The position numbers were made by a program, and so were the translations under genes. The notes beneath the pieces are model-generated. The model saw nothing but the letters and a program-made list of their open reading frames with translations, was not told where the DNA came from and did not search any database. A stretch of DNA of 64,000 nucleotides from Crambe crambe (Eukaryota > Porifera > Demospongiae > Poecilosclerida > Crambeidae), in NCBI GenBank assembly GCA_963924555.1, contig OZ004586.1:4112501-4176500 (forward strand), written 5' to 3'. Shown piece by piece: positions 10,601-23,400 of this stretch (positions are counted from its first letter, which is position 1; each line of letters starts with the position of its first letter).

Positions 10601-13600
10601 AAGCTCTGATATCTTTAACTTTTCCATCAGTTGTCTCTTGGCAGAATTCCATAAATTCTTCTTTAGTCACACACTGTTTTAGTCCCAGTTTTATAAAGAA
10701 GGACAGCCACTCTTTCTCTTGTCTACACTCATCTCTATACTCATCAGGTAAGAACAGGAAATGACTAGAAAAGGTTTGGAAAATTTTAACGGTGTGATCA
10801 CAGAAGGCAGAAACAGGATGTAAATTGCTTTCACCAATACAAGGCAGTGTTTTCATAGCAGATTTAAACTCACAAGCTTCACTTATTTTATAGCGAAAAT
10901 CCGAATCCAATCCTTTCATGTGAGTTGTAAAACCACTTAAGCGTTCGATATTATCATAAAAACGGTCTCTGATAAATCTTAAGTGCAAATATCGCTCCTT
11001 TGGGTTCATTTTATGAAAATGAGGGAAAATGAATCGGATGTATAACTTTTCTGCACTTATCGTTGTGATTGAAAACTGCTCTGAAGACCCAAGGGAGGAC
11101 CATTCGGTGCCAGCTTTGATAAAGACAGCATCATGTCCCTCCAGCCACTTTTGATAAGCCTCAGAACATGCTTCACTTGGCCAAATAAAAGCAGCTTTAT
11201 TCAGAATGGATGTGTAGCTGCCATCGATATTCATAAAGAGTGGAAGAGATTTTAAATGCTTAAGTGCTTCTGGATTCAGCTTGATGTTATTTGCCAAATA
11301 GCCAATTATCACATCTATTTCTTCATTGCTAAGTACCAAGTTAATTGAATTTTCTTGATTAATGTGATAAATGTTGCTCAATATTCGTTCATGATGGTCA
11401 GAAAGACTAGGGCAGCATGATAATGTGACCTTTACAACACTTGTATCAAGAAATGGCATCCTTAGCTTCTTCAAAACTTCACCTATCCTTTTCAATGAGT
11501 GCACCACTGGAAGGATGTTGCTTCTGGCTGAAAATGCCCTGTTATCAATAGTGAACAGCAAAGCCCAATTCTCCAGTACTCTCTCTATGTAGCATTTGAG
11601 AAGTCTATCATTGGAGAAACAATCCCAGTATTTGTACATCTTCTCACGAGGCAGGACTTCAGTAGCATTATTGACTTTTGCTACTGATTTCAAGCAATGA
11701 GGCAGATTGTCATCGAAAATATTGAGGATGAATCTCATTATCCTATCGGAGTCTCGATCACTGGGCTGAACAAAGTAAGAGTTGCTATAGTTAGCAACTA
11801 TTAAATCCTGATGGAGGAAACAGTCAAGACTGTTAGGAAATAATGTCAAATAAGGTGACATGATAATTTTGTTTTTCTCATCGAATTTTCTCATGATTCC
11901 ATTGGCAGTAACCAATAAGTAGTGCCCAAACGGTGAATGTGGAAATACATATTTTGTTCTATGAACACGAGATCTGGGAGACAAACCAAACAGACTAGGT
12001 TGATCTTGTGTTTCCTCACTAGACAAAAGATACTTTGTAAAAGCCAGAAAGGATTCGATGGTTCGAAATGAGCTATCTGAAATAGCAATGGGTTGTTTCA
12101 TAACACCTGATGAGAAAGTGCTTTTTTGGGTGAAATAATCAAAAACAGAATGTGGTGACACGGAGCAAAATCCAGTGGTAGGCTGAGGGAGTTTCAGCTG
12201 GGAGATTATTAGGTTGAAGCATTCCATGACTTCTATTGGAGCTGGTGTCATTTTCATTCCAATTGCTTTGAGAACCGGATAGATATCATCCCTGTGGAAA
12301 GAAGAATGAGGATAGAAATACACATGAGATGCTGATGTGGCACTTTTAGGAGGGTACCATTCAGCTCGGTATTTCGGGTTCTGATTCTCAGCTGATGCAT
12401 CAGTTGATCCAACTACACAGAGAACTTTAATATTATGCTCCAGTATCAACTTGTATACATCATGGGCTAAATCCTGCCAGCGATTGCCCTGAGATTTTGC
12501 TCCACTGAATCTTGGGAATAAACCGAAATATCTTTCAATATGATTCAATAGAGTGTGAATATCATTGTACTCTGGATTCAGGAAGTGTTGTTCAGCTTGA
12601 AGGAGAAAGTGAGTATATGATGAAACTATGGCTTGGATAAGGCTATCATTCCACAGTGATCGTTGATCTTGAGTGTTAGGGTCAGTTGACTTCCACAATT
12701 CCCTTCTTGTAGAGTTCAAAATAAAGTGACCATTAACATGAACAGGAAGATTACTGCTAATTGGAAGGGGCAAAAAACAGAAGACCTGTCCGTTAACTTT
12801 TTGGTCTTTTTGAGACCTTCGAGAACGTGACATGAGAGCAGCCATCCCATGCCTTGGTTTGACGGTTTGGACATACTTCCAAACTTGATCAGGATTATCA
12901 ATGTCACCTACTCCCTGCTGGATTAACCACTTTTGCTCGATTTTATTATGTACCCCTCCACTCTTATACTCTGTAAGAGTTAATGGATAAGTGATAACAC
13001 CTGCCTTGGATTTTGCTTCAGTCTTGAAGGCAGAAAGCATATCACGAAGTTTGATTCGATCAGCCGATGCCGATTCTGGTATCTGAGTTCTGAAGTGAAA
13101 CATTGACTTCATAACATCACTATCTTTCTCAATCACAAAGAACTTGATTTCGGTCACATTATTCAGAAAGAACATAGCATCTTTCATTTTAGGCATCCAT
13201 TTAGTAAGATCACTGTACAACTTCTCAGTATCAAGAGACCCTACACCGTCTTCACTTTTTTCAATGACTTCAGAAGCTCTTGCCATATCCTCTGAATGCC
13301 GAATTGGAAATCGAAAGAGAGAGCCTCCAGATATCTCTAAAGATACATCACTTAGACCATCATGGAGATAAGCTGACTTCAGGTCAGGAAAATCCTTCCA
13401 AAAATCTTGTGAAAGATCAAACCTTCTTCCAGGACTGAGTACATCTGCTCCAGGGACGTACCGACAGTGTGGATCCATGATGCAAAGTGTAGCATCATCA
13501 GTTATGAAACTTGGGCAATCAGTGAGGTGGTAGACAACGTTGAAACCTATCCCATATTGACCTATACTTTCTGCTTCCGAGCGCTTACTACCAAGACCCA

Positions 13601-16600
13601 GTTCTTGAATGCCTTCTAAATCTTTCTCACTGAATACACTGTCATTCCAAATCAGCAAGGCAGGACCTTGAAGATCTTGCCATTCTTCAGAAAACACACT
13701 GTTGGATCCGTGGAAACGCTTGTCCAGAATGACATATATTTTTTTTGCCTTAGCATCATCAGCATTCTGCAATAGTTCCTTCAGGATGGTGATATCATAG
13801 GGGTAGTCCCTGATAATATTCCTGATTCTTCTGGTGAGATTTTCATGTTGCCCAAATTCACTGCCTCTACGAAAACCATATTTTGATGAATGTTTATCAA
13901 GCAACTTTGACCTCACTGGTTTGACTCCAAGATCTCTTGCTAATTTTCTTGGTATCATGTCGTGAACATAAGTGTATGTATCATCTCGTTTAAGCCAATG
14001 GGCATCATTGTAGGCCAAATCAGTTGAGCAACGGAGGACAAGGTTTTCATCAGGAATCAAGATATGACACTTTTTATCAATAATATTATGATTCTTCTCA
14101 CTATGATGGCTAAATAGAGGAATAAGTTCAGACAACACAGCTTTGCATGACTCATCAACTGCTTTATCACCATAGTCATTCTTCATTTTTTTCAAGGCTT
14201 TCTGGATATCTTGAAAGGAAAATCTTTCCTTAATGTCAAGAGCTGAACACAGTGAATTCATTTCTGATAAATTCGGTGGCACTTTATATAAGTAGGGACC
14301 ATCTCGTGACCATTTGAAGGATACCATATCAGAATATACAAAGGAGTCATCTATCCAAATGCATGGTTGTTCCTTCAGACACACTAAAGCATCTTCCGTG
14401 ATATCCTTCTTTTCCAGGGCAGAATGGAAGAATCCATATATTATTTTGCATGAAACATGAATCCACTGAGGAGGAATATTTTTGAAGTTATCAATGATCA
14501 TTTCAAAGTGCTTGATAACTTGTGAAATCACAGGCAATCTTTTAAGATGCAAGATACTTTGTGCTTTTGCACTGATTCGGCCACACCCTCCATCTTTGGG
14601 TGCAGCCTGGCACACAAAAGCAACTTGAGTTCCAGCTAGTCTTGCTGATTCATCCCTGGGACCTGATAACATGAGCATGTCACCACAGCTAAGATGCTGT
14701 CCCTCAGCAAACCACTTTAAATTGAGAGGGTACTCTTTGGGCCTCTTCATAACAGGAAGAAATTTAATGGTATGAATATCACTTGGTGGATTGCCACTTG
14801 CATATGAAGTCATTGATTCAATTACTAATTGAACTCGCTCATTAGCTCGAAGCTCATCAGAGTTCCTGAGCTCGGTTATTGTGTGTGCACGTTCAATGAT
14901 ATAACTCCATGGAATAGTTTCACTGATTATGCCGACTTGTTTCATTGCCAGCCCAGCCAGATCCCTAGCAATGAGATCTTCATGTGGGAACATGCCTTCA
15001 TCAGCTTCATATAGTTTGGAAAACTTAGCAGAAGGATGTATCAGTTCACAACACTTCTTCAACTCATATCCATTAGGACTACAAGGAATGCAAGCATGAT
15101 TGGTCAAATAGTTTTGTAAGACCTTGCTGATTTCAGACCGATTATCACATCCAGATGCAAATGCCTCTAGCATGTACTGTATAACTTTATTTCTGCTTGA
15201 GCATAAATTGTTCAAAGATGGTAATTGAGAGAAAAAGAGGTGAATGAATTGCTTTTCATCAAGTAGGGTATCACCTAAATCAAAATAAGGTCTGAATTTC
15301 ATTGGGAGGTCTACAAGTGGGAGATTCAGGTGCTTCAAAACCTCTAATATGCATGGAGTCGCTGATTTGTTCAGGATGTTTAGCACCAAGAATTTACTGG
15401 ATCTCATAGTCAACCATTTATTTTGCATGTCAGAATAGAATAAGGAACTGGACTCTAGCTCTCGATATAAAGCTTTAACAAATAGGGGCCATGGGTCTTG
15501 CTGATAGAGCTCAGATTCTAGACGCCATAAACTATGAAATTCATAATATGATAATATTCTATTTTCGTGCATACACTTCAAACTTTTCAATAGTTGGAAG
15601 TAAGCAGTTGGGATAATATTTTCCATCAAAAATTTGTTCCATGAGACGTCTTCATCCGAGTCAGAAGAAGATGGGTCACCAGACTTCCAAATATCTCGGC
15701 GATTGTTATTGACAGCAAAATTGCAGCTGACATGAACGGAGAGTCCAGAGAATAGTGACAGAGGGAGATAGCAGAACACCTCACCTTTAAGTGACGTCTT
15801 CACATTGTAAAACACTCCACCTTCTTTCACCTCAACATCTAGCAAGCATGCCACAGAAGATACAGCTTCACGATCTCCATTGAGCCCAGTGCAATTTGAA
15901 ACCAACCAATTATTACTCTTGCTCTTATCACCTTTTACACTTTCAACTGAAAGAGCTGAAGTGTATTCAAGCGTTTGAGATAGTGAGAGTGGGATTTCTT
16001 TTCTGTGAATTTTGAAGAGTGTAGTTGGACTATCCTCACCGTCATTGATACGTTGGCACGTGATGGTACGTACGTGCTGAAGGAAGAGTATGAGATTATC
16101 ACTATGATTGTGAATATCCTCCAGTAACTGCATAGTGGATGATTTTGAGTAGCAAGTACCACTTAATTCACTTGAATGAGTACGAAAGGGTAACCTAAAC
16201 ATTGTGCCTTCATACTCCTTACTTCGATTGAAGCCAAAGAGATTCTCATAAGGCTCAAGCTGTTTTGAATTTTGAATTATCCTGGACATGTACCTTAGCC
16301 TTTTCCCAGGCAAAGCTGGATTTTTGACTTCATTTCCAAGATGCTTGAGGGTTGGATCAAATATATAGACTCGATCTCGACTTATGAAAGATGGAACATC
16401 TGTTACGTGGTATACTGAGCAAAATCCTATGCCAAACTTACCAATTTTCAAGCGCTTCCTTTGCTTTGTAGCACCTGCTAATTTGGTAATATTTTCAAAG
16501 TCCTCTTCGCTGAATGTCTGATTGTTGTGCACAATTAAAGCTGGGCCATGAGACTCTGACATTCCAGGGAAGAAAAGCTTGTCTTCATCCTTGGTATGAT

Positions 16601-19600
16601 TCCTTGCATCAAAACATATATTTACTTCAGTAGCTTCTGCATCATCTGCATTTTGAATGAGCTCCTTAATAATGGTGATACCGTCTTTATAATCTCGCAA
16701 GATATTCCTCAATCTTGCTGTAAGTGGTTCATACTGACCTGTGTCTTCGAAAGCATCATCAGAGATGTCCAATTCTCTACTCAGAGGAGTGAGAGAGAGA
16801 CATTCAGCCATTTTGAGACTAATGCACTTGTGGATGAAGAGAAGAGTCTTGTCTGTTTCTGATGCAATGGTAAACCTTTTCAGGAATTCATTATCAGTAT
16901 AAATGACTTCACTAGTTGCTCTCAAATCAGGCCATTCAGACTCTGATTCTACAGGTACATAAACGATTTTGTCACACTGAGGTAGAGATTTTGTTCCATT
17001 TTCTGTCAACCAGTTAAGAATTGCCATTATCAAACTCCACGATTCTTTAACAGATACAGATACTTTGCTGTTTATGATCTCTGTTTTGATTGTGTCCATA
17101 ATGGACACGATTTGCTCATGAGAGACGACCTTGTTCACGCCAAAAGCAACAAAAAGATCAGAGTAATTGGAAATGCTGTCAGGGAGTTTGTACACATAGG
17201 GCTCAAGATTATGTCGGAAGGTCGGATTCCACTCTAGTGCTACGATATCAGGACTAACAAATCTATTGCACTCTTTAATGTACACCCATTCCTTCAATGA
17301 TTGAAGAGTATTCAAATCAGATTTCGAGCCTTTCCTCAATATAGCCAGCACAGCAGAATATATTTTATGCAAGACATCAAGCATCTGGTTAGGTTCAATA
17401 GAGTTTTTGAGCAATATGACTTGTTCGAAATGAGCAATCAGGTTGCTTGGTGACTCCTGTGATGTCAGAACATCAGACTGCAACACAGAGTCTATGAAAA
17501 ACAACTGTGAGCCATACAATAAGGAATTTGATGGCTTGGAAACAGTTGCTATGGAGAGTGTTTCATTCAGAGTGCATAGGTGAGAAGAAAATCCTTTGCC
17601 TTTCCATGGAAGAACTGATGGATACTCTGAAGGTCTGTCACAGAGTATTGGTAACCAACACCTGTTGCTTGAAAGGAAGTCCAAGGCAGTGGTAAAGGGT
17701 AGGCATCCATAGTGCAAACTTCCCAGTTTATAGCTTCCATTTGCTGATCTCTCGAACTCCTTTCTTCCAACATGCTTCAAAAGTGCTTGGGCACGAGTGA
17801 ATTTTTGTCTGTCCACTTTCTGGGGGTTGGAGCTACTTGGCAGGCTAATGGAATATATTGTGTTGAGAACTTCTTGGGGGGTTATTGAAGATCGCAAACC
17901 ACAAGACCTGAGAACCACAAGGCATTTTTCTGTGTTATAAGGCTCACATGGAAAAACATCTTCGCCAGCAAAAATTGCACTCATTTCACTGTTCTTAGGA
18001 TCAAAAAGATCTTTAGGCCTCTTCCTCATACCAGATCTGATCTTGATGAAAGGGAGGCTCTGCATATCTTGCATAAAAGTGCTTTCTTTACTAGCAAATA
18101 TCTGCATTCTTGAAAGTACTTCAAGCATTATGGAATCGATACAGTCGTCCTGGATGGACTGGTTACGAATAAGGGAAAAGATGTGGAAAATAAAGAAAAA
18201 AGACTCATTTATAGTATGGACTTGCAGCTTACTCAGCAGTTGGTTTTGATAGTAGTCAGTGGATGAAAATACTAAAATATCTGATGGAAGGAGAGAAAAA
18301 TTGAAGATGTTAGAAGACGTATCCACCACTACTGGTTCTTGCAGACGAGAATGTTGGCAAAGACTCTTAACAGAATAGAGCTGATTAGGTGGTGAATTTG
18401 GAGAAGCTATGAATATACACAAATCATCGAGTACCTCTTTCACCTTTGGTAAGAAATTCAAGTCCTGAAGAAACTTCCTCAAGCTCTCTGCTTCAGATGA
18501 AGTTAGGATAACATCACTGTGGCCAGGACTATGAGATAAAGCGTCTATCAGCCCATTAGGCTCAAGAAATTTCAAATATGCATTCAAGCTGTTGTGCTTT
18601 ACATAAGGGAAGTTGTTTTGAACGCAGCACAAGATTTTGAATTTGTACAACATTGGGAGAAAAGATTGATCGCATTGTTGTGGTATAAATAAAATATTTT
18701 GGAGCTCATTCAGCCGGATGACGTCAAAGTGTGTACTGGACTGCTGATCGCTTGATATAGTTGGCAATATAAGTTTACTTGCAAAGATTTTGATATTTTT
18801 ATCCTGAACCCATTTCCAGAATTTTTCAAACCACTCCAAGGAAATTCCAGAAGAATTGGGGAAGGACACTTTGTTTGACTTCAGCCATGCTGTCGGAACC
18901 GACTTGTCCATTAAAGAAGCAACATCTACTACATTCAACTGCTTTAATTGAGTGCAATTGCACTGGGCTACACTACTCAGCAAACATTGCAATTCAGAAT
19001 CCTCTGAAACATCAACAAGCATTTCATCTAGGTTTGGCAAAAGATATCTAGGACATTCTGGTGTACAAAGATACACATTGCTTGAGTGTGACAATTGGCC
19101 TTCATATGTGACAAAAGTACTGTTTGATAGAGGCAATAGAGCCAAACCAACTATATCATGATATACTCCATCGGATAAGCAATACTTCAGCAGCTCACGT
19201 TTACCAATTGGGTCAATGCTATTATAACTGGAAGGACATGCTCGAAGCTTGTTCCTTGTGAATGCTGGAGCTACTCGAGTTACAGAGATGTTTGCCAACT
19301 TGAGAGCACACCATACATTAGTAGGGACTTCTACCAGTTTTACGCCACAGTTGGTGAGGCTACGTTCGACAATTGATTTCAGCTTTTGTGATTCAGGTAT
19401 GAATACTGCAACACTGGGTGTAACCCATTCACCTGACTGTCTGAGCGGTGCAGACCAGAGAACACTCTTCATGAGAAGAGAACCATATAATGGACTTAAC
19501 AGATCTTCCCAATGTGATCCTCTAAGCCTATTAACATCAGGCCAAGCTTTGTAGAAGACGCTACTGTCATGCATGTTAAAATGATTCTTAGCTTCAAGCA

Positions 19601-20449
19601 AGAGATCAACATAACAGGACGGTATGACTTTTACCAGGAGCTTGTTCCAATATGCCGTGGGATCATTTTTCCTCTCCACACCAGGCCACTTGAGACTCCT
19701 ACGGTCGTCAGTCAACCCAAATGTCCCATTCACATGAACAGGAAGATTAGAAATAGCCTCTATGGGCATTGGAAGGAAACAAAATATCCTGCCATTACCA
19801 GGGTTATCCAATTCCAAAGCTGTTCCAACCCAGGGGAAAACTTTCTGCTTGACAGATGCTCCCCTAACAGTAGAATTGGAGGAACCAACTTGATTAGCCA
19901 CTAACCATTGACTAGTGGTGGTTAGTCCAGTGTTGGCATTATACACACCGACATCAAACCTGGCAGTAAACTTCAACACATCAGGGAAATTGTACTGATG
20001 AGAATTGTGAATACGCTTTAGATCAGCTAATAGAGATCTACGTTTTTGTGAGAGCTCACTCACAAATGCATCAGCTACCTTAGTCTGGAATGAAAGAGTT
20101 TGGTTTCCATCTTCATCTATGCTGTAGACTTCAATTGATGTTATGGAGCGAAGAAATAAAAGCAGTAGGTTTGCTTCAGATTTCAAAGCATCTATCAGCT
20201 CTTTAATTTTCTCAATAGAATATATTTTCTCAGATAATTTGGACCCAGTGCTACGCAAGGGAAAGCGAAATAAAGTGTGTTCATAGGCTGAACTCTTTGA
20301 ATCAAAACCAGCTATGCCATTCAAAGGTGTCAGATGATCTGTGTTGACGACTTCTGACAAGATAAATGATCGACCAGACTCTCCTCGCCACAATTCTTCT
20401 TGAGGCTCAAGATAGGCTATTTTTGATCCACTGATGATGGAGGGTAAAT
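7647..20449 (-). CDS. Gene B exon 9: sacsin repeats 1-3, J domain and HEPN
   Basis: The acceptor TTACTAG precedes 20449 (phase 1); the exon codes for about 4267 residues without interruption. The second ATPase has its N-box [12 protein letters not shown] near 16627-16668 and lid [15 protein letters not shown]. The third has [12 protein letters not shown] near 13750-13790 and [15 protein letters not shown]. Each repeat carries the family signature FCFLPxP...LPVHVNGxF...RRxLWK (19700-19790, 15700-15780, 12690-12790). The J domain has WHPDKN at about 8452-8470. The HEPN domain ([10 protein letters not shown] to LDIVKTIM) lies at about 7665-7975 and is reached without the intron that precedes it in genes A and C. 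A Gly/Ser/Arg/Tyr-rich linker (RNYRRRRYYYSGWSRNSGW) lies between J and HEPN. The length is close to that of vertebrate sacsin, about 4.6 thousand residues. Confidence 0.9.
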
Positions 20450-23400
20450 CTAGTAAATCAACATTACTAAGGTAAGTAAGGTAAGGTATGGTTGAAATCA
20501 GGGGGTAAGTAAAAATACAGGTTAAAGGTGTGGGTTGTGTTGTAGTACATTTGAACTTTAAGTTCAAATGTAGCTTCTTTGATGGGCATGACACAAGCAG
20601 TATTATTAACTAAGTCTTTTTAGTAAGATACCTATGGTGAAACTCCACAATTGTAATGTAATGAGAGAGAGAGAAAAAAAAAACATTTTTGTGGGGAAAA
20701 AAAGTAGGGATGACCATTGCTCAGGACCTGTAAATCCAGCCATTACAGCACTACAGAACAGGAAGCCAACTCCTGTCGCTAGAGAGCAATTGCACAGTTG
20801 TATATCAAAAAGAAAGTATCCTCTATGAATGCTTCTGCTGAGAGTAAAGTTGCCTAAGGTTCGGCAGTGAAACTTCTATTTCCAATGTACACAATTAATC
20901 GTGCTTATGTGATATATGACATTGTGAACCTCAAGCAGACTGATATCTTCATGGCACAACATGCATGTACTTGTCATAAAGTTGCCTTGATGGAAAGTTT
21001 CCTCAGCAATTCATTTTGATAGTAGCTAATCACTGCTGGAGAATAAAACTATCGACTGAGGGAAGGCAGAGATGTCAACCACTGGATTGGAAGAGTGAGA
21101 TAAAGCCTTTTTCAGAATTGACTGAAAAGAAGCTTCAGATATGGATTGAGATATTGTGATATCTGCCTGTGTGTAAGGTAAGGAAAGCTGCTCTGTTTGA
21201 CACAGAGAATGCTGAACTTGTTCAATATTGTGATCATCTCATCACTGAGAGAAACATGGGATGAGGTTTTGATTTAATAGCTATTCGGCAAAATTGTTGG
21301 ATGAAAGCCAGGAACTTCAATTGGGACAATGCACTTAAGCCCATGAGGAATAGCACCAGCTCTGGCATTCCTGGGCAGGAAATAATCAACTATAGGGAGA
21401 AACCAGTGACAGTCTTAACTTTTATCATAACACCACAATGATATCTACAGTAATAGTACATTGTACGCACCATAGTGAAGTCATACATCAAAGGCACTGC
21501 CTAGTCTGATGTTGCAATGGCCAGTACTTATACCATATGCAATAACTTCCATAAACCACAGTTATAGAAAAAGTATAGTTTAAAAATGAATAAGAGAGTA
21601 GCAACAACCAATAGAGCTGGACTTGCACAGCTTTTATGCAGCTCTATGTACCATTGTGCTGCCTATAAGGATAGTCTAAACTGTACTGTAACTTGAATGT
21701 ACAAGCCAGTTGGATTATGGCTTAAGGGAAATACACTCGAGGTAGTCCATTTAGACCACTTGGCTCCACCTCATGATCTAAATGAATAGCCTCTGGGTAT
21801 TTCCATAAACCGCTCTAAGCCATAGTTTAACTATAACGTAAACATTTGATGTTTGACTTATCATCCCTACATACATCATTTTCATTTGTTATTTTACTTG
21901 TGTAATTACAGTACAACCATGTAATAGTAATAGTACAGCACACTCACCAGTGAGATGGTAGACAGAGTTGAAGCCAATTCCAAATCTTCCCACTTTGAAG
22001 GGATCCTCAGCCTTGATGCTTTGCTGGAGATTCTGTATTCCCTCCCAGTCCTCATCAGAGAACATGGTGTCATTGGCAAAAATGAGAGCAGGTCCTTGGT
22101 AAGGGGCAAGACCATAGTGTAGCAGGGATGAAGATCCATGTTGTCTACAATCCACATAGAACTGGACTTTAGTTGCTCCAGCATCATCAGCATTTTGTAT
22201 CATTTCCTACACACACAAAGAATAAATCATTTCAGCCTTCTAAAATATAGCTATATAGCTGACAACAACAACAACAAAAAACAACCAGGTCCTAGCTATA
22301 TATTTTTCTGCTATCCATTACAGATGAGTAGTTGTTTTATTCCTGTAATCGATACAGGACACCTTTCTAATCAGGATACATGTAAGTTCTTTCAATATAC
22401 CAGTAGATGCCCCCAAATATACGTGCTACCAGTGTTGGAAGGATTTTGAGAAATTTTTTTGTAGTGAATATTCTCATGGGGGGGGGGGGGGGGGGGGGGG
22501 GAGTTGCCATAGGAAATGGGGGAGTTCTAGAGTTGGGGGCCTAACACATGTTTACTTCGCCATTAATTTACTTATCACCTGTTAGAAATCTTTATAATAC
22601 CTACCAGCTACGTAACTACCTTGAAAATCTGGCCATCTGGATATCTCTTCAGGATCTGCTTTATAGTGACAAAGAGTGGTGGTCTTCTCTGACCAAACTC
22701 TTCTCCTGAAATTACAACAGCATATCACCATCATGGTGGATAGGAAACCGTATGTTAAAACCCTTTTAATCCTTGTCCTCTCACATCTTCCCACAAACTG
22801 CGTGGCAAAAAGTGGCTACAATGGCTCCAGTACAAATTGTAGTAGCTAGTTTTGAACTTACCAGAGTTTATAGATGCTCAAATAGATGATATTTTGCTAA
22901 CTGTTAAACTTCAACTTACTGTAAAAAAACCAGTTGCTAAGTGAACTCTACAATGGAGAAAGGCACACTAAATTTGCAATTTATGGCTCCACCTATGAAC
23001 TTATTGCCTTCTTATTAGTTGAGTTCATGCATGCAGCTAGTCATTTTTCTTTCATGAAGAATTGCTACGTAGGCACTCAATTGTTTGCTACCAAGAGGTA
23101 CTCTTTGACACTTTCTATATTGCTGCTTAAGTGATAATTGCACACAGAATTCAGGCAAAGAATGAGCTAGTTTAGATGCTGGCTCAAGCAACACTTTAAA
23201 TACCATGGAGATCATATTCTCCATCAGTCCCATGAAACTGCCCGCAGTCTGTCTAACTGTCACTCGCAGACCAGAGCGGGAGGACACGAATTAATTGTGT
23301 TAATGTAGTTCCTTTTCCGTATTATGTATAGTCTATATAGCATAATAAAACAAGACCTGTATAATAAAAGTTCTATAATGCAGACTCGTAGCTAGTTAGC

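Noticed and set aside
19569-19904. Plus-strand frames opposite the sacsin coding exon, and many similar ones across 7700-20500 and 37700-49400
   Set aside because: Shadows of the real minus-strand coding sequence. They have no independent signals.
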